Shown piece by piece: positions 39,121-48,332 of a DNA stretch of 64,000 nucleotides. Source of the stretch: Acidobacteriota bacterium (lineage in GTDB: Bacteria; Acidobacteriota; Holophagae; Holophagales; Holophagaceae); the NCBI GenBank assembly GCA_016195985.1, contig JACPYP010000003.1, positions 1-64,000 on the forward strand, read 5' to 3'. Every line of letters begins with the position of its first letter. Within the stretch, counting starts at the first letter, position 1. The notes under the pieces were generated by a model. That model was not told the origin of the DNA and searched no databases. It worked only from the letters and a program-made list of their open reading frames with translations. A program made the position numbers and the translations under genes.

Positions 39121-39666
39121 ATGAATCCCCGCTACCTGCTTTGGATCTCGGCCCCCATCGCCCTGTCCGCGGGTGTGCTCTGGCTGTCCGCCCAGGAGCC
39201 CAAAGGCGACGGCAGATCGCCGGCGGCCGAAGGGGTGAAGGTTGCCGAGCTGGCCTCGCAGCTTCAAACGCGGGAGAAGGCCCTGGCCCAGAAAGAGGCG
39301 GATCTCCGCCAGTTGGAGCAGCGCCTCAACACCCTCCAGATCACCCTCGACAAGGACCGCGGCGACCTGGCCACCCGCGAGAAAGCCGTCCAAGAGGCCC
39401 TGGCCAAGCTCGAGAACCTGAAGGTCCGGCCCGCCATCGATCCCCAGATCGTCCGTACCTATGAATCCATGGACCCTGCTGCCGGAGCTCAGGCCATGAA
39501 AGAACTCGCCGGGCAGAACCTGGAAGTGGCCGTCGCCCTGCTGGCGGGCATGACCCCCAAGAAAGCCGCCAAGCTCATGGATCAATTGGCCCCCCTGGAC
39601 GCCAAGCTGGCCGGGCGCCTCTCCGAGCGCGTGGGCACCAGCAAGCCAAAAGAACCCGCCGCCTGA
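39121..39666 (+). CDS. MotE-like (MgtE N-domain) coiled-coil protein
   Basis: TM then coiled coil, then ESMDPAAGAQAMKELAGQNLEVAVALLAGMTPKKAAKLMDQLAPLDAKLAGRLSERV. Confidence 0.75.
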   Translation: MNPRYLLWISAPIALSAGVLWLSAQEPKGDGRSPAAEGVKVAELASQLQTREKALAQKEADLRQLEQRLNTLQITLDKDRGDLATREKAVQEALAKLENLKVRPAIDPQIVRTYESMDPAAGAQAMKELAGQNLEVAVALLAGMTPKKAAKLMDQLAPLDAKLAGRLSERVGTSKPKEPAA

Positions 39667-39690
39667 AACCCAAGCACCTACCCGAACCGG

Positions 39691-39818
39691 GCCAGCCCGC
39701 AAAGCGGGCAGCCGACGCCTTGAATCGGGCGGGAGGCTGCAAGGCCGGCTTCACCCCGGCCGCGCAGCCTGGGGGGCTCCGGGGGGGCCAGCCCGCAAAG
39801 CGGGCAGGCCCCCCCGGA
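39691..39818. repeat. REP-like hairpin cluster between motE-like gene and fliK
   Basis: GCCAGCCCGCAAAGCGGGCAG at 39691-39711 and again at 39787-39807; the second is the core of a 41-nt hairpin 39778-39818 (TCCGGGGGGGCCAGCCCGC-AAA-GCGGGCAGGCCCCCCCGGA); further imperfect hairpin 39735-39769. Confidence 0.85.
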
Positions 39819-39902
39819 CAGCATCGACACCTTTCTGCCCAATGAATTGCGGCATGGTCCTCGCGGTGAGATTCCGCCCGGATGATCCGGAACGAGGTTT
39901 CC

Positions 39903-41447
39903 ATGGCCGCTGCCAGCCCCTCCGCCGTGATGGCCCTGCCCGACCGCCCCCGGCCTGAACGGCCCGATCCCAAAACACCGGACGGCTCCGACGGCCAGTT
40001 CGCGGGACTGATGGCCCATCTCAGCCAGACCTCCGCGCCACCCAAGACACCAGATCCTCCCCCGGGAAAACCCGTCAAGTCCGAGAAGACAGGCCGGGTG
40101 GATGAACCCGCCCAGCCCCCTGCCGCGCCCTCGGCCTCCGCCACAGACAAGCCAGCCAGGACCGAAGCCAAGGCTGCCAAGCCGGAAGAAGAAGGCCGTC
40201 CCACGCAGGTGCCCGCCGATTCAAAGACCGAGGCCCCCGCCAAGCCTGAACCGGCCGATGCGGCGGCCAGGGCCGTCCTGGAACAGGCCCTGGCCGCGGC
40301 CTTGCCCAAGGGAAAGGGCGAAGCCCAGCCCCCGGCGCCTCCGGCCGCTTCGGCGCCGGACACCTCGGCCCTGAAGGTTGAAACCGCCGCTCCCGCCGCC
40401 GTCGTCCAGAGCGCGGCCCCTGCGGCGCCCTCCGCCGCTGCTGCCGCGAAGGAGGAAGCGCCGATCCCCGCCAACCTTCCAGCGCCCGGTCCCTCCAAGA
40501 CCACGCCCAAGATCAGCCTTCAGACCACCGAGCCCCAGGCCACGGAAGCGGTCTCGAACCAGGCCAAACCCCAGGCTCCAGCTCCGATGGAAACCGCCCG
40601 TCCAGAGACCACGGCGGCCATCCAGGCAGCTCTTGCCGAATCCAAGCCCGCGGCCAAGGAACCCGCCCGGGCCGAAGGCGCCACCGCCAAAGAGGCGCCC
40701 AAGGCCGCCGCTCCCCTGCCGGAAAAGGGCGTCAAAGCCACGGAAGCGCCCGCCACGGCCAAATCCGCCGACGGCCTGCCATCCAAGGCCGTGAAACCCA
40801 TGGCAGCCCCGGCGGCGGAACAGGAAAGCGCCAAGGCGGGCCATTCCACGGAGGCGGCCGCGGCACCGGCTTTGGGAGCGACGGATCAAGGCCCTGTCGA
40901 ATCCCTGCTGGCCGGGGGCAAAGCCCCGGCGCCCTCGCCCGTGATCCAGGCCAGCGACGGTTCGGCCCTGGCGGCAACCGCCCCTCTGGCAAAACCCGCC
41001 GAAACCGCCCCGGCGGCTCCGGCACCGGCCGCGCCCTCTGCTCCGCCCACGCCTCCCGTGGCCCAGGTGGAGGGAGGCGTCCGCTGGATGCTCAAAACCG
41101 GCGCCCAGGAGGCCCAGCTTCAACTCCACCCGGACTCCCTCGGCCAAGTCACCATCCACCTCAAGGTGGAGGGCGGCGAAGTCCATGCCCGGCTTTGGGT
41201 CACCGAACCAGCTTCCGTGCAGGCCGTCCAGGAAGGCCGCTCCCACCTGGAGCAGTCGCTCAAGGAGCATGGGCTTCAGCTCGGCAGTTTCGATCTGCAC
41301 CAGGGCCACAGGCCCTTCCAGGAGTCGCCGACGGCCTCTGCATTCCACGACCCCTCTCCAGCAGATGTCACGCCTGCCCGGCAAGAAGCACCCGCCGCGC
41401 AGAGGGTGTCCATCCTGAACCCGCACCACGTCGAGCTTTACGCATGA
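39903..41447 (+). CDS. fliK: flagellar hook-length control protein FliK
   Basis: Long Ala/Pro/Lys-rich region then Flg_hook domain EAQLQLHPDSLGQVTIHLKVEGGEVHARLWVTEPASVQAVQEGRSHLEQSLKEHGLQLGSFDL; start ATG at 39903 in frame with ORF 39882. Confidence 0.9.
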   Translation: MAAASPSAVMALPDRPRPERPDPKTPDGSDGQFAGLMAHLSQTSAPPKTPDPPPGKPVKSEKTGRVDEPAQPPAAPSASATDKPARTEAKAAKPEEEGRPTQVPADSKTEAPAKPEPADAAARAVLEQALAAALPKGKGEAQPPAPPAASAPDTSALKVETAAPAAVVQSAAPAAPSAAAAAKEEAPIPANLPAPGPSKTTPKISLQTTEPQATEAVSNQAKPQAPAPMETARPETTAAIQAALAESKPAAKEPARAEGATAKEAPKAAAPLPEKGVKATEAPATAKSADGLPSKAVKPMAAPAAEQESAKAGHSTEAAAAPALGATDQGPVESLLAGGKAPAPSPVIQASDGSALAATAPLAKPAETAPAAPAPAAPSAPPTPPVAQVEGGVRWMLKTGAQEAQLQLHPDSLGQVTIHLKVEGGEVHARLWVTEPASVQAVQEGRSHLEQSLKEHGLQLGSFDLHQGHRPFQESPTASAFHDPSPADVTPARQEAPAAQRVSILNPHHVELYA

Positions 41448-41487
41448 TCGGCACGCTTTCTGTTCTCACCAGCCCCTGGAGGTCCCC

Positions 41488-42144
41488 ATGGAAACCGGAA
41501 TGATCAACTCGGCCGCCGCGGCCAACAGCACCACCAAAAAGGCCGCCAAGAACACCATCGACAAAGACGGCTTCCTCCAGCTGCTCGTGGCCCAGCTGAA
41601 AAACCAGGATCCGACTTCCGGGGGGCAGGATCCGAACGCCATGGTCCAGCAGCTCACCAGTTTCTCCAGCCTGGAGCAGGCCCAGCAGACGAACACGCTG
41701 CTGCAGGGCCTCCAGGCCCAGACTTCAGGCCTCTTCCAGGCGCAGACCGCCTCCATGGTGGGCAAAAACGTGAAGGTGAGCAGTTCGGCCTTCAACCTGA
41801 AATCCGGCGCCGCCAACATGAACCTGGCCCTGGGCGTAGGCGCCGACGTGACCCTCACGGTCAAGGACGCCAAGGGCAACGTGGTGGCCAAGCTGCCCCA
41901 GGGGCACATGAACCGCGGCATGAACACCGTGGCTTGGAACGGCCGCGACATCAACGGCACGCCTCTGCCCGACGGCACCTACAACGTCACAGTGACCGCC
42001 ACCGGCGACGACGGGAAGGCCGTGGACGTGCAGACCAGCCTGACCATGAAAGTGGACGCCGTGACCTTCAAGGACGGCGGCATCTACCTGGCTTCGGGGA
42101 ACAGCATCTTCTCCCTGGCCGACGTCCTCGAAATCTCTGCCTGA
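41488..42144 (+). CDS. flgD: flagellar hook assembly protein FlgD
   Basis: DKDGFLQLLVAQLKNQDPTSGGQDPNAMVQQLTSFSSLEQ. Confidence 0.95.
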   Translation: METGMINSAAAANSTTKKAAKNTIDKDGFLQLLVAQLKNQDPTSGGQDPNAMVQQLTSFSSLEQAQQTNTLLQGLQAQTSGLFQAQTASMVGKNVKVSSSAFNLKSGAANMNLALGVGADVTLTVKDAKGNVVAKLPQGHMNRGMNTVAWNGRDINGTPLPDGTYNVTVTATGDDGKAVDVQTSLTMKVDAVTFKDGGIYLASGNSIFSLADVLEISA

Positions 42145-42165
42145 TCCCTTTCCTCTGGAGACACC

Positions 42166-43437
42166 ATGAGCCTCTATTCCGCCTTCTACTCCGGCCTCTC
42201 CGGCCTATCCACCAACGCCAACGCCCTGAACGTGATCGGCAACAACCTGTCGAACATCAACACGGTGGGCTTCAAGGGTTCGTCCACCACCTTCCGGGAC
42301 ATCTTCAGCACCAGCCTCGGCGGCGTGTCCACCCAGGGCAACGGCAACCCCATCCAGTTCGGCCTGGGGGTCCAGGTGAACAGCGTGAGCCAGGATTTCT
42401 CGCAGTCCTCCTTCCAGAGCACGGGCAACGCCCTCGACATGGCCATCCAGGGCAACGGATTCTTCACCCTGCAGACCGTGGACGGCCGCCAGGTCTTCTC
42501 CCGCGCCGGCAATTTCTCCCGCAACAACAGCGGTTTCCTGGTGGCCAGCGACGGTTCCAACGTCATGGGCTGGACCCGCGACCCGGTTTCCGGCCTGGTG
42601 AACACTTCGGCGGCCCTCGCCCCCATCAGCATCGACGCGGGCACCACCGCCAGCGCCTTCGCCACCCGCACCATCCGCACCGGCGTCAACCTGAACGCCT
42701 CCGCCGCCAACGGCGCCACTTCCGCGTTGACCACGCCCATCCAGGTCTACGACAGCCAGGGCAACACCCAAACCCTCACCGTGACCTACACCAAGACCGG
42801 CACCAACACCTGGTCCTACGCCGTCACCGGGCCCGCCGGCGCCACCATCGGCGGCCAGAACACCGGCACCCTGACCTTCTCCGCCTCGGGCGCCCTGCAG
42901 GATATCAACGGCAACGGCGTGACTGCCGCTGCCGATCCCACTCTGAACATCGCATGGGGCAATGGTTCGGCCGCCAGCACCATCAAGTTCGCCCTGATCA
43001 ACACCGACGGCAGCTCCAACATCACCCAGTACAGCGCCGCCAGCACCACCAGCAGCAGCTTCCAGGACGGCTACGGCGCCGGCACCCTGCGCGACCTCAC
43101 CGTGGACCAGAACGGCGTCATCAGCGGCACCTTCACCAACGGCCAGGTCATCGCCCTGGCCCAGGTAGCCCTCTCCACCTTCAACAACGTCAACGGCCTG
43201 GTGCAGACCGGCAACAACCACTGGGGCCAGAGCCTGGCTTCCGGCTCCCCCACCTTCGGCCTGGCCAACCAGGGCGGCCGCGGCGGCGTCCTGGGCGCCA
43301 ACCTCGAACTGGCCAATGTCGACGTGGCTGGGGAGTTCACCAAGCTCATCCTCAGCCAGCGCGGCTACCAGGCCAACTCCAAGATCGTCACCACCACGGA
43401 CGAACTGCTGCAGGAAACCCTGAACCTCAAGCGCTGA
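42166..43437 (+). CDS. flgE: flagellar hook protein FlgE
   Basis: MSLYSAFYSGLSGLSTNANALNVIGNNLSNINTVGFKGSSTTF..., C-term SQRGYQANSKIVTTTDELLQETLNLKR. Confidence 0.95.
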   Translation: MSLYSAFYSGLSGLSTNANALNVIGNNLSNINTVGFKGSSTTFRDIFSTSLGGVSTQGNGNPIQFGLGVQVNSVSQDFSQSSFQSTGNALDMAIQGNGFFTLQTVDGRQVFSRAGNFSRNNSGFLVASDGSNVMGWTRDPVSGLVNTSAALAPISIDAGTTASAFATRTIRTGVNLNASAANGATSALTTPIQVYDSQGNTQTLTVTYTKTGTNTWSYAVTGPAGATIGGQNTGTLTFSASGALQDINGNGVTAAADPTLNIAWGNGSAASTIKFALINTDGSSNITQYSAASTTSSSFQDGYGAGTLRDLTVDQNGVISGTFTNGQVIALAQVALSTFNNVNGLVQTGNNHWGQSLASGSPTFGLANQGGRGGVLGANLELANVDVAGEFTKLILSQRGYQANSKIVTTTDELLQETLNLKR

Positions 43438-43504
43438 TTTTTACCATTCAATCCCTTCAGGAGCGCGGCCACCTTTGGGCCGCGCTTCGGCGTACACTGC
43501 GGCC

Positions 43505-44218
43505 ATGTCCCTCCCCTTCCTGCCCACCTTGGACCACCCTGGCCGCATCCTCGTGGTGGACGACCAGCGGGACAACCTCCGGGTCCTTTCGCTGGAATTG
43601 AAACGCCAGCCCTTCGCCCTCACCTGCGTGGAAACGGCCGCCGAAGCCCTGGCCTTCTGCGGAAAGGAAGTCTTCGAGGGCATCCTGCTGGACGTGAGCC
43701 TGCCGGAAATGGACGGCATCGAGGTCTGCCGACGCCTCCGCCAGAAGGGTCTGAACACGCGCACTCCCGTGATCTTCCTCAGCGCCATGCGCGTGGGCGA
43801 GGGCTGGGTCACGCAGGGCCTGGAAGCCGGGGGCATGGACTATTTGACCAAGCCTTACTCCTTCCCGGAGCTGCTCGCCAAGCTGCGCGTGATGGTGCGC
43901 CTCTCGCGGCAGAATGAGGCCCTGATGGCCCACGAGCGCCAGCAGGCCCTCATCGAGGTGGCCGGTGGCGCCGCCCACGCCCTGGCCCAGCCCCTGGCCG
44001 CGGCCCAGATCCTCGCCGACCAGCTGGCCAAACAGAATCCCCCGGCTTCCCATGAGCAGCTGGAACAGCTAGGGGCCTTCCTTCAGCAGACCGCCCAGAT
44101 CCTGCGCCAGATCCAGAACCTTCACACGTATGTGACCAAGCCGTACGCCAGCGGCCACATCCTGGATCTGGCCCAGAGCAGCCGCCCGGAGGCAGTGCAG
44201 GACGCGTCCTGGTCCTGA
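43505..44218 (+). CDS. response regulator with C-terminal degenerate DHp-like helix, no ATPase or DNA-binding domain
   Basis: ILVVDDQRDNLRVLSLELKRQ..EGILLDVSLPEMDGIEVCRRL..GGMDYLTKPYSFPELLAKLRVMVRL; then EVAGGAAHALAQPLAAAQILADQL with H in the H-box-like position. Confidence 0.85.
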   Translation: MSLPFLPTLDHPGRILVVDDQRDNLRVLSLELKRQPFALTCVETAAEALAFCGKEVFEGILLDVSLPEMDGIEVCRRLRQKGLNTRTPVIFLSAMRVGEGWVTQGLEAGGMDYLTKPYSFPELLAKLRVMVRLSRQNEALMAHERQQALIEVAGGAAHALAQPLAAAQILADQLAKQNPPASHEQLEQLGAFLQQTAQILRQIQNLHTYVTKPYASGHILDLAQSSRPEAVQDASWS

Positions 44219-44251
44219 CAGGATTACACTGGAGCCTTTGATCGAGGCCCC

Positions 44252-45358
44252 ATGTCCGAGCAGGAACCCCAGCCCCTGGCCCCCCGCCGCAAGACCCGCC
44301 AGATCATGGTGGGCAAGGTGCCGGTGGGAGGCGATGCCCCCATCACTGTCCAAAGCATGACCAAGACGGACACGCGGGATGTGGAAGCCACCGTCAACCA
44401 GATCTACGGCTACGCCAACGCAGGCTGCGAGATTGTGCGCGTGAGTGTGCCCACCAAGAAGGCCGGCGAAGTCTTCCACGAGATCTGCGACCGCAGCCCC
44501 ATCCCCGTGGTGGCCGACATCCACTTCGACTACCGGCTGGCCTTGGTGGCGGCCGATGGCGGCGCCGCCTGCCTGCGCATCAACCCCGGCAACATCGGCG
44601 GCCAGGACCGCGTGAAGGCTGTGGTGGACAAGGCCGGGTCCAAAGGAATTCCCATCCGCATCGGCGTCAACGGCGGCAGCCTGGAAAAGGATCTGCTGGA
44701 GAAGTTCGGCACGGCCACGCCCGAGGCCATGGTGGAAAGCGCCCTGCGCCACATCGAGGTGCTGGAGCGCGAGGGCTTCCGCGACATCAAGATCAGCCTC
44801 AAGGCCAGCGACGTGATCCGCACCGTGCAGGCCTACCGCCTGCTGGCCAAGCAGGTGGACTACCCCTTCCACCTGGGCATCACCGAGGCTGGCACGCCCT
44901 TCGGCGGCACCATTCGATCAAGTGTCGGCATGGGCATCCTGCTGGCCGAAGGCCTGGGCGACACCATCCGCGTGTCCCTCACCGGGGACGGCGAGGACGA
45001 ATGCCGCGTGGGCCATGAAATGCTGCGCTCCCTGGCCCTGCGCTCGGGAGGCTTCCGCATGGTGAGCTGCCCCAGTTGCGGCCGGGTGCAGATCGACCTC
45101 AACCGCGTGGCCAACGAGATCGAGGAAGGTCTGAAGGCCATCAACCACGAGAACATCACCTACGCCGTCATGGGCTGTGTGGTGAACGGGCCCGGCGAAG
45201 CCAAGGATGCCGATCTGGGCGTGGCGGGCGGCGCTGGCGAAGGCCTCATCTACCGCAAGGGCGAACTCATCCGGAAGGTGAAGGAGGAAGACCTCGTCCC
45301 CGCGTTCCTGGAGGAAGCCCGCAAGGTCAAGGCCGAGGCGGATGCGGCCAAGGTCTAG
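44252..45358 (+). CDS. ispG: 4-hydroxy-3-methylbut-2-enyl diphosphate synthase
   Basis: RKTRQIMVGKVPVGGDAPITVQSMTKTDTRDVEATVNQI..., SCPSCGRVQIDL, AVMGCVVNGPGEAKDADLGVAGG. Confidence 0.96.
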   Translation: MSEQEPQPLAPRRKTRQIMVGKVPVGGDAPITVQSMTKTDTRDVEATVNQIYGYANAGCEIVRVSVPTKKAGEVFHEICDRSPIPVVADIHFDYRLALVAADGGAACLRINPGNIGGQDRVKAVVDKAGSKGIPIRIGVNGGSLEKDLLEKFGTATPEAMVESALRHIEVLEREGFRDIKISLKASDVIRTVQAYRLLAKQVDYPFHLGITEAGTPFGGTIRSSVGMGILLAEGLGDTIRVSLTGDGEDECRVGHEMLRSLALRSGGFRMVSCPSCGRVQIDLNRVANEIEEGLKAINHENITYAVMGCVVNGPGEAKDADLGVAGGAGEGLIYRKGELIRKVKEEDLVPAFLEEARKVKAEADAAKV

Positions 45359-45362
45359 GGCC

Positions 45363-45668
45363 ATGCTCTGGCTTCCGTCCTGGCTGCTGGCCCACCCCTT
45401 CGCGGCCCTGGGGGTCGCCTTGGTCCTCGAGGCCTTCCTGCCCGTGCGCTTCCAGCCCACGGCCTGGGTCTGCCGTGGCGCCATCCGCGTCTACCAGGCC
45501 ACGCTGTCGAGCCATCTGCCCACCCAGTGCAAGTTCACCCCCACCTGCAGCCACTACGGCTTGGGCTGCATCCAGAAGTACGGCACCCTGCGGGGCGGCC
45601 TGCTCACCAGCTGGCGCCTGCTGCGATGCTCCCCCTTCACCAGGGGCGGCATCGACCCCGTTCCATAA
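45363..45668 (+). CDS. yidD: membrane protein insertion efficiency factor YidD
   Basis: IRVYQATLSSHLPTQCKFTPTCSHYGLGCIQKYGTLRGGLLTSWRLLRCSPFTRGGIDPVP. Confidence 0.92.
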   Translation: MLWLPSWLLAHPFAALGVALVLEAFLPVRFQPTAWVCRGAIRVYQATLSSHLPTQCKFTPTCSHYGLGCIQKYGTLRGGLLTSWRLLRCSPFTRGGIDPVP

Positions 45669-45734
45669 GCGACCCTTCTATCCCACAATTGCTGGAAGCT
45701 GTCGCTTTCCCATTGAATGACGAGGGGTCGAACC

Positions 45735-48194
45735 GTGTGCGGAATTGTTTCGCTTTGCTATGGGTCTGAGGTTTCCGCCATGGGCCACGAGGCGGGTGAG
45801 CTGCTCAAGCGGCTCGAATACCGCGGCTATGATTCCACCGGAGCCTCCTTCATCCGCGGCGATGGTTCCATCCGGCTGCTGAAAAAGGTCGGAGCCCCCA
45901 GCCGTGTGGTGCCCGAACTGGGCATCAGCCGGGAGGCGGGCCAGCGATTCATCGGCCAGGTTCGCTGGGCCACCTACGGCGCGGTGACCGACGTGAACTG
46001 CCAGCCCCATCACGTGCGCTGCAAGGTGGAGATGGTGGGCGCCCACAACGGGAACATCTCCAATACGGACGCGCTGAAGCCCGCGCTCGCGGCCCAGGGC
46101 CATGCCGTGGTTTCCGACAACGATGGCGAGATGATCACCCATCTCGTCGAGGCGGCCTACGCGGCCAATCTGGCGGATCCGACGCCGGTGCTGGCCGCCT
46201 GCCGTGCCGCCCACGCGGCGGCGGGACTGGAGGCCCCGGTTCCCGATGGCGCCTTCCTCCTGGTGGACGGCGCGCGGCAGGGCAATGCCAAGGCCGAGGG
46301 TTCCTACGCGGCGGCCTTCGCCGATCCCAAGGTGCCGGGCGTGGTGGCCGTGAAATCCGGCTCCTCCCTGTACGCAGGCATCGGACATGACGCCCACGGG
46401 GACTTCGTGGTGGTGTCCAGCGATCTCACCTCCGTGCTGTCCAAGACCCGCCGGCTCATTCCCCTCTCGGAGGGCCAGGGCATCTGGTTCACCGAGCGCC
46501 AGTACCTGGTCTTCAACCTCAGCGGCGACGTCGCCTTCACGGTGCCGAAACCGAAGCGGTCCAAGCTCAATGTGCGCGACACGGGCCTGCGCGAGCCCTT
46601 CCGGCACTACATGGAACAAGAGATCGCCTCGGCCCCGGAAAACTTCGACGAGCTGCTCCGCTACTACTTCGACGCCGCCGGCACGCGGGATCTCTTCGCG
46701 GCCTTCGAGCGCCATGAGAAATCGTGCAAAGACCTCGCGGCCCGGGTGATGGCCCTCTACGAAGAGCCCAACGAGACCGCCCTGGCCGAGGCCCTGCGGC
46801 ACCTGTTGGCCGACTCCGCCTATCTCGGCCTTTCTGCGGAACTCGCCTCCCACCAAGCGGCGTTCCAGGCACGCGCCGGACACCCCGTCTCCGACGAGCG
46901 GCAGCTGCTCCTGGACCTGGAGCGGTTGAACCCCCAGGCGGCGGAGGCCCTGGCCCTCTTCGACCTGCTGTTCGTCTGGAAGAAGCAGCGGCGGGTGACC
47001 CGGCACCGGGCCGAGCTGCTGGAGGCCATCCGGGCTTCCCGGAAGGCCGGCGGCCGCGTCTTCCTGGTGGCCTCGGGCACCTCGTACCACGCCGCCCTGG
47101 TCGCTGCCACCTTCTTCAACCAGCTGTCGGGCGTGGCCGTCTTCCCCTGCAATCCGGGCATGTTCAGGTCCATGTACATGAACACGCTGCAGCCGCAGGA
47201 TCTGCTTCTCGGCATCACCCAATCCGGAGAGACGAAGGATCTGGTGGACATCTTCCAGGAGGTGCGGGAACAGGTGCCCGCCCTGCGCCGCGTCGCGCTC
47301 GTGAACAACGAGAACAGCCGCATTCCCCAGGAGCTGTCCGAGTTCTACCTGCCCATCCTCTGCGGGCCGGAAATCGCCGTGGCCGCCACCAAGAGCTTCC
47401 TCAACCAGGTGGCCATCCTCTATCTGCTGGCGGCCTCCTTCTCGCTGGCAGATGCAGGAATCGTCGCCAACCTGGAACGGGCCCGGGCCCTCATCGCTGA
47501 AACGCTCCGCACCAGCCAGGCCGGCGTGGAGGCCTTCGCCCAACGCCTCTACCTGGAACCCTCGCTCCACCTGCTGGGCACCGGACTGATCGGAGTGGCC
47601 AAGGAGGGGGCCCTGAAGATCCGCGAAGTGGTGCTCAACCACGCGGAAGGTTATGACGCTGCCGAGTTCAAGCACGGCCCCAACACCATCCTAGGCAAGA
47701 ACACCCTGTTCTCCGTCCAGGACCTGGCGGATCTGCTGGAGGCCTACGAGCAGGGCCGCGATGGACGCCCCTTTGCCGGCGGTCTGGCGACCCTTCAGGC
47801 CCGGCCGGAACTGATCGAATCGCGGTTCTCCAACTATCCCCTGCTCTTCATCTGCCCCCCGGACGAGCGGGACGTCCGCATCACCATCAGCCAGATCCAC
47901 ACCCACAAGATCCGGGGAGCGGACATCCTGCTCATCTCGGAGGCCCAGCCGGATCTGGCCGCCGCCGTGGCCGGGAAGCCCGCGGGCCAGGACCGCTACT
48001 GGTCGAAGCTGGTGGAGGTGCCGGCCAGCGGCGATCCCAGCCTCTTCGTCTTCGCCGCCACCGTGGTTCTGCAGCGCCTCGCCTTCCGCATGTCCGTCCT
48101 GAAGATGGAATGCCTGGACCGCCTCGCGGTGGCCGACCACGGGGTCCATCCCGACGCCCCCAAGAACGTGTCCAAATCCATCACCGTGGATTGA
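45735..48194 (+). CDS. long-form glutamine:fructose-6-phosphate aminotransferase (GlmS-like)
   Basis: GTG start gives fMet-CGIV N-terminal nucleophile Cys; KRLEYRGYDSTG, SIS motifs FLVASGTSYHAALVAATFF and LLGTGLIGVAKEGALKIREVVLNHAEGYDAAEFKHGP, C-terminal NVSKSITVD; ~819 aa. Confidence 0.88.
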   Translation: MCGIVSLCYGSEVSAMGHEAGELLKRLEYRGYDSTGASFIRGDGSIRLLKKVGAPSRVVPELGISREAGQRFIGQVRWATYGAVTDVNCQPHHVRCKVEMVGAHNGNISNTDALKPALAAQGHAVVSDNDGEMITHLVEAAYAANLADPTPVLAACRAAHAAAGLEAPVPDGAFLLVDGARQGNAKAEGSYAAAFADPKVPGVVAVKSGSSLYAGIGHDAHGDFVVVSSDLTSVLSKTRRLIPLSEGQGIWFTERQYLVFNLSGDVAFTVPKPKRSKLNVRDTGLREPFRHYMEQEIASAPENFDELLRYYFDAAGTRDLFAAFERHEKSCKDLAARVMALYEEPNETALAEALRHLLADSAYLGLSAELASHQAAFQARAGHPVSDERQLLLDLERLNPQAAEALALFDLLFVWKKQRRVTRHRAELLEAIRASRKAGGRVFLVASGTSYHAALVAATFFNQLSGVAVFPCNPGMFRSMYMNTLQPQDLLLGITQSGETKDLVDIFQEVREQVPALRRVALVNNENSRIPQELSEFYLPILCGPEIAVAATKSFLNQVAILYLLAASFSLADAGIVANLERARALIAETLRTSQAGVEAFAQRLYLEPSLHLLGTGLIGVAKEGALKIREVVLNHAEGYDAAEFKHGPNTILGKNTLFSVQDLADLLEAYEQGRDGRPFAGGLATLQARPELIESRFSNYPLLFICPPDERDVRITISQIHTHKIRGADILLISEAQPDLAAAVAGKPAGQDRYWSKLVEVPASGDPSLFVFAATVVLQRLAFRMSVLKMECLDRLAVADHGVHPDAPKNVSKSITVD

Positions 48195-48332
48195 GAAAAC
48201 GGGCAGAAGAGGCCTGTAATCTTCGTTTCCATATTAAAAAGAAAATCAGACCTTTTTAGTCGTATATGTGACCCGATGCACTCCCAGGGCCCCCCAATCT
48301 TGGAGGTGGGGATCCCTTCCCGCGGAGGCACC

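Noticed and set aside
43462-43486. Hairpin AGCGCGGCC-ACCTTTG-GGCCGCGCT after flgE as a terminator
   Set aside because: Good stem but no T-tract; it also lies just upstream of the next gene start, so it was not called as a terminator.
45678-47675. 665-aa minus-strand ORF antisense to the GlmS-like gene
   Set aside because: Mirror ORF; sense strand has definitive GATase/SIS motifs.
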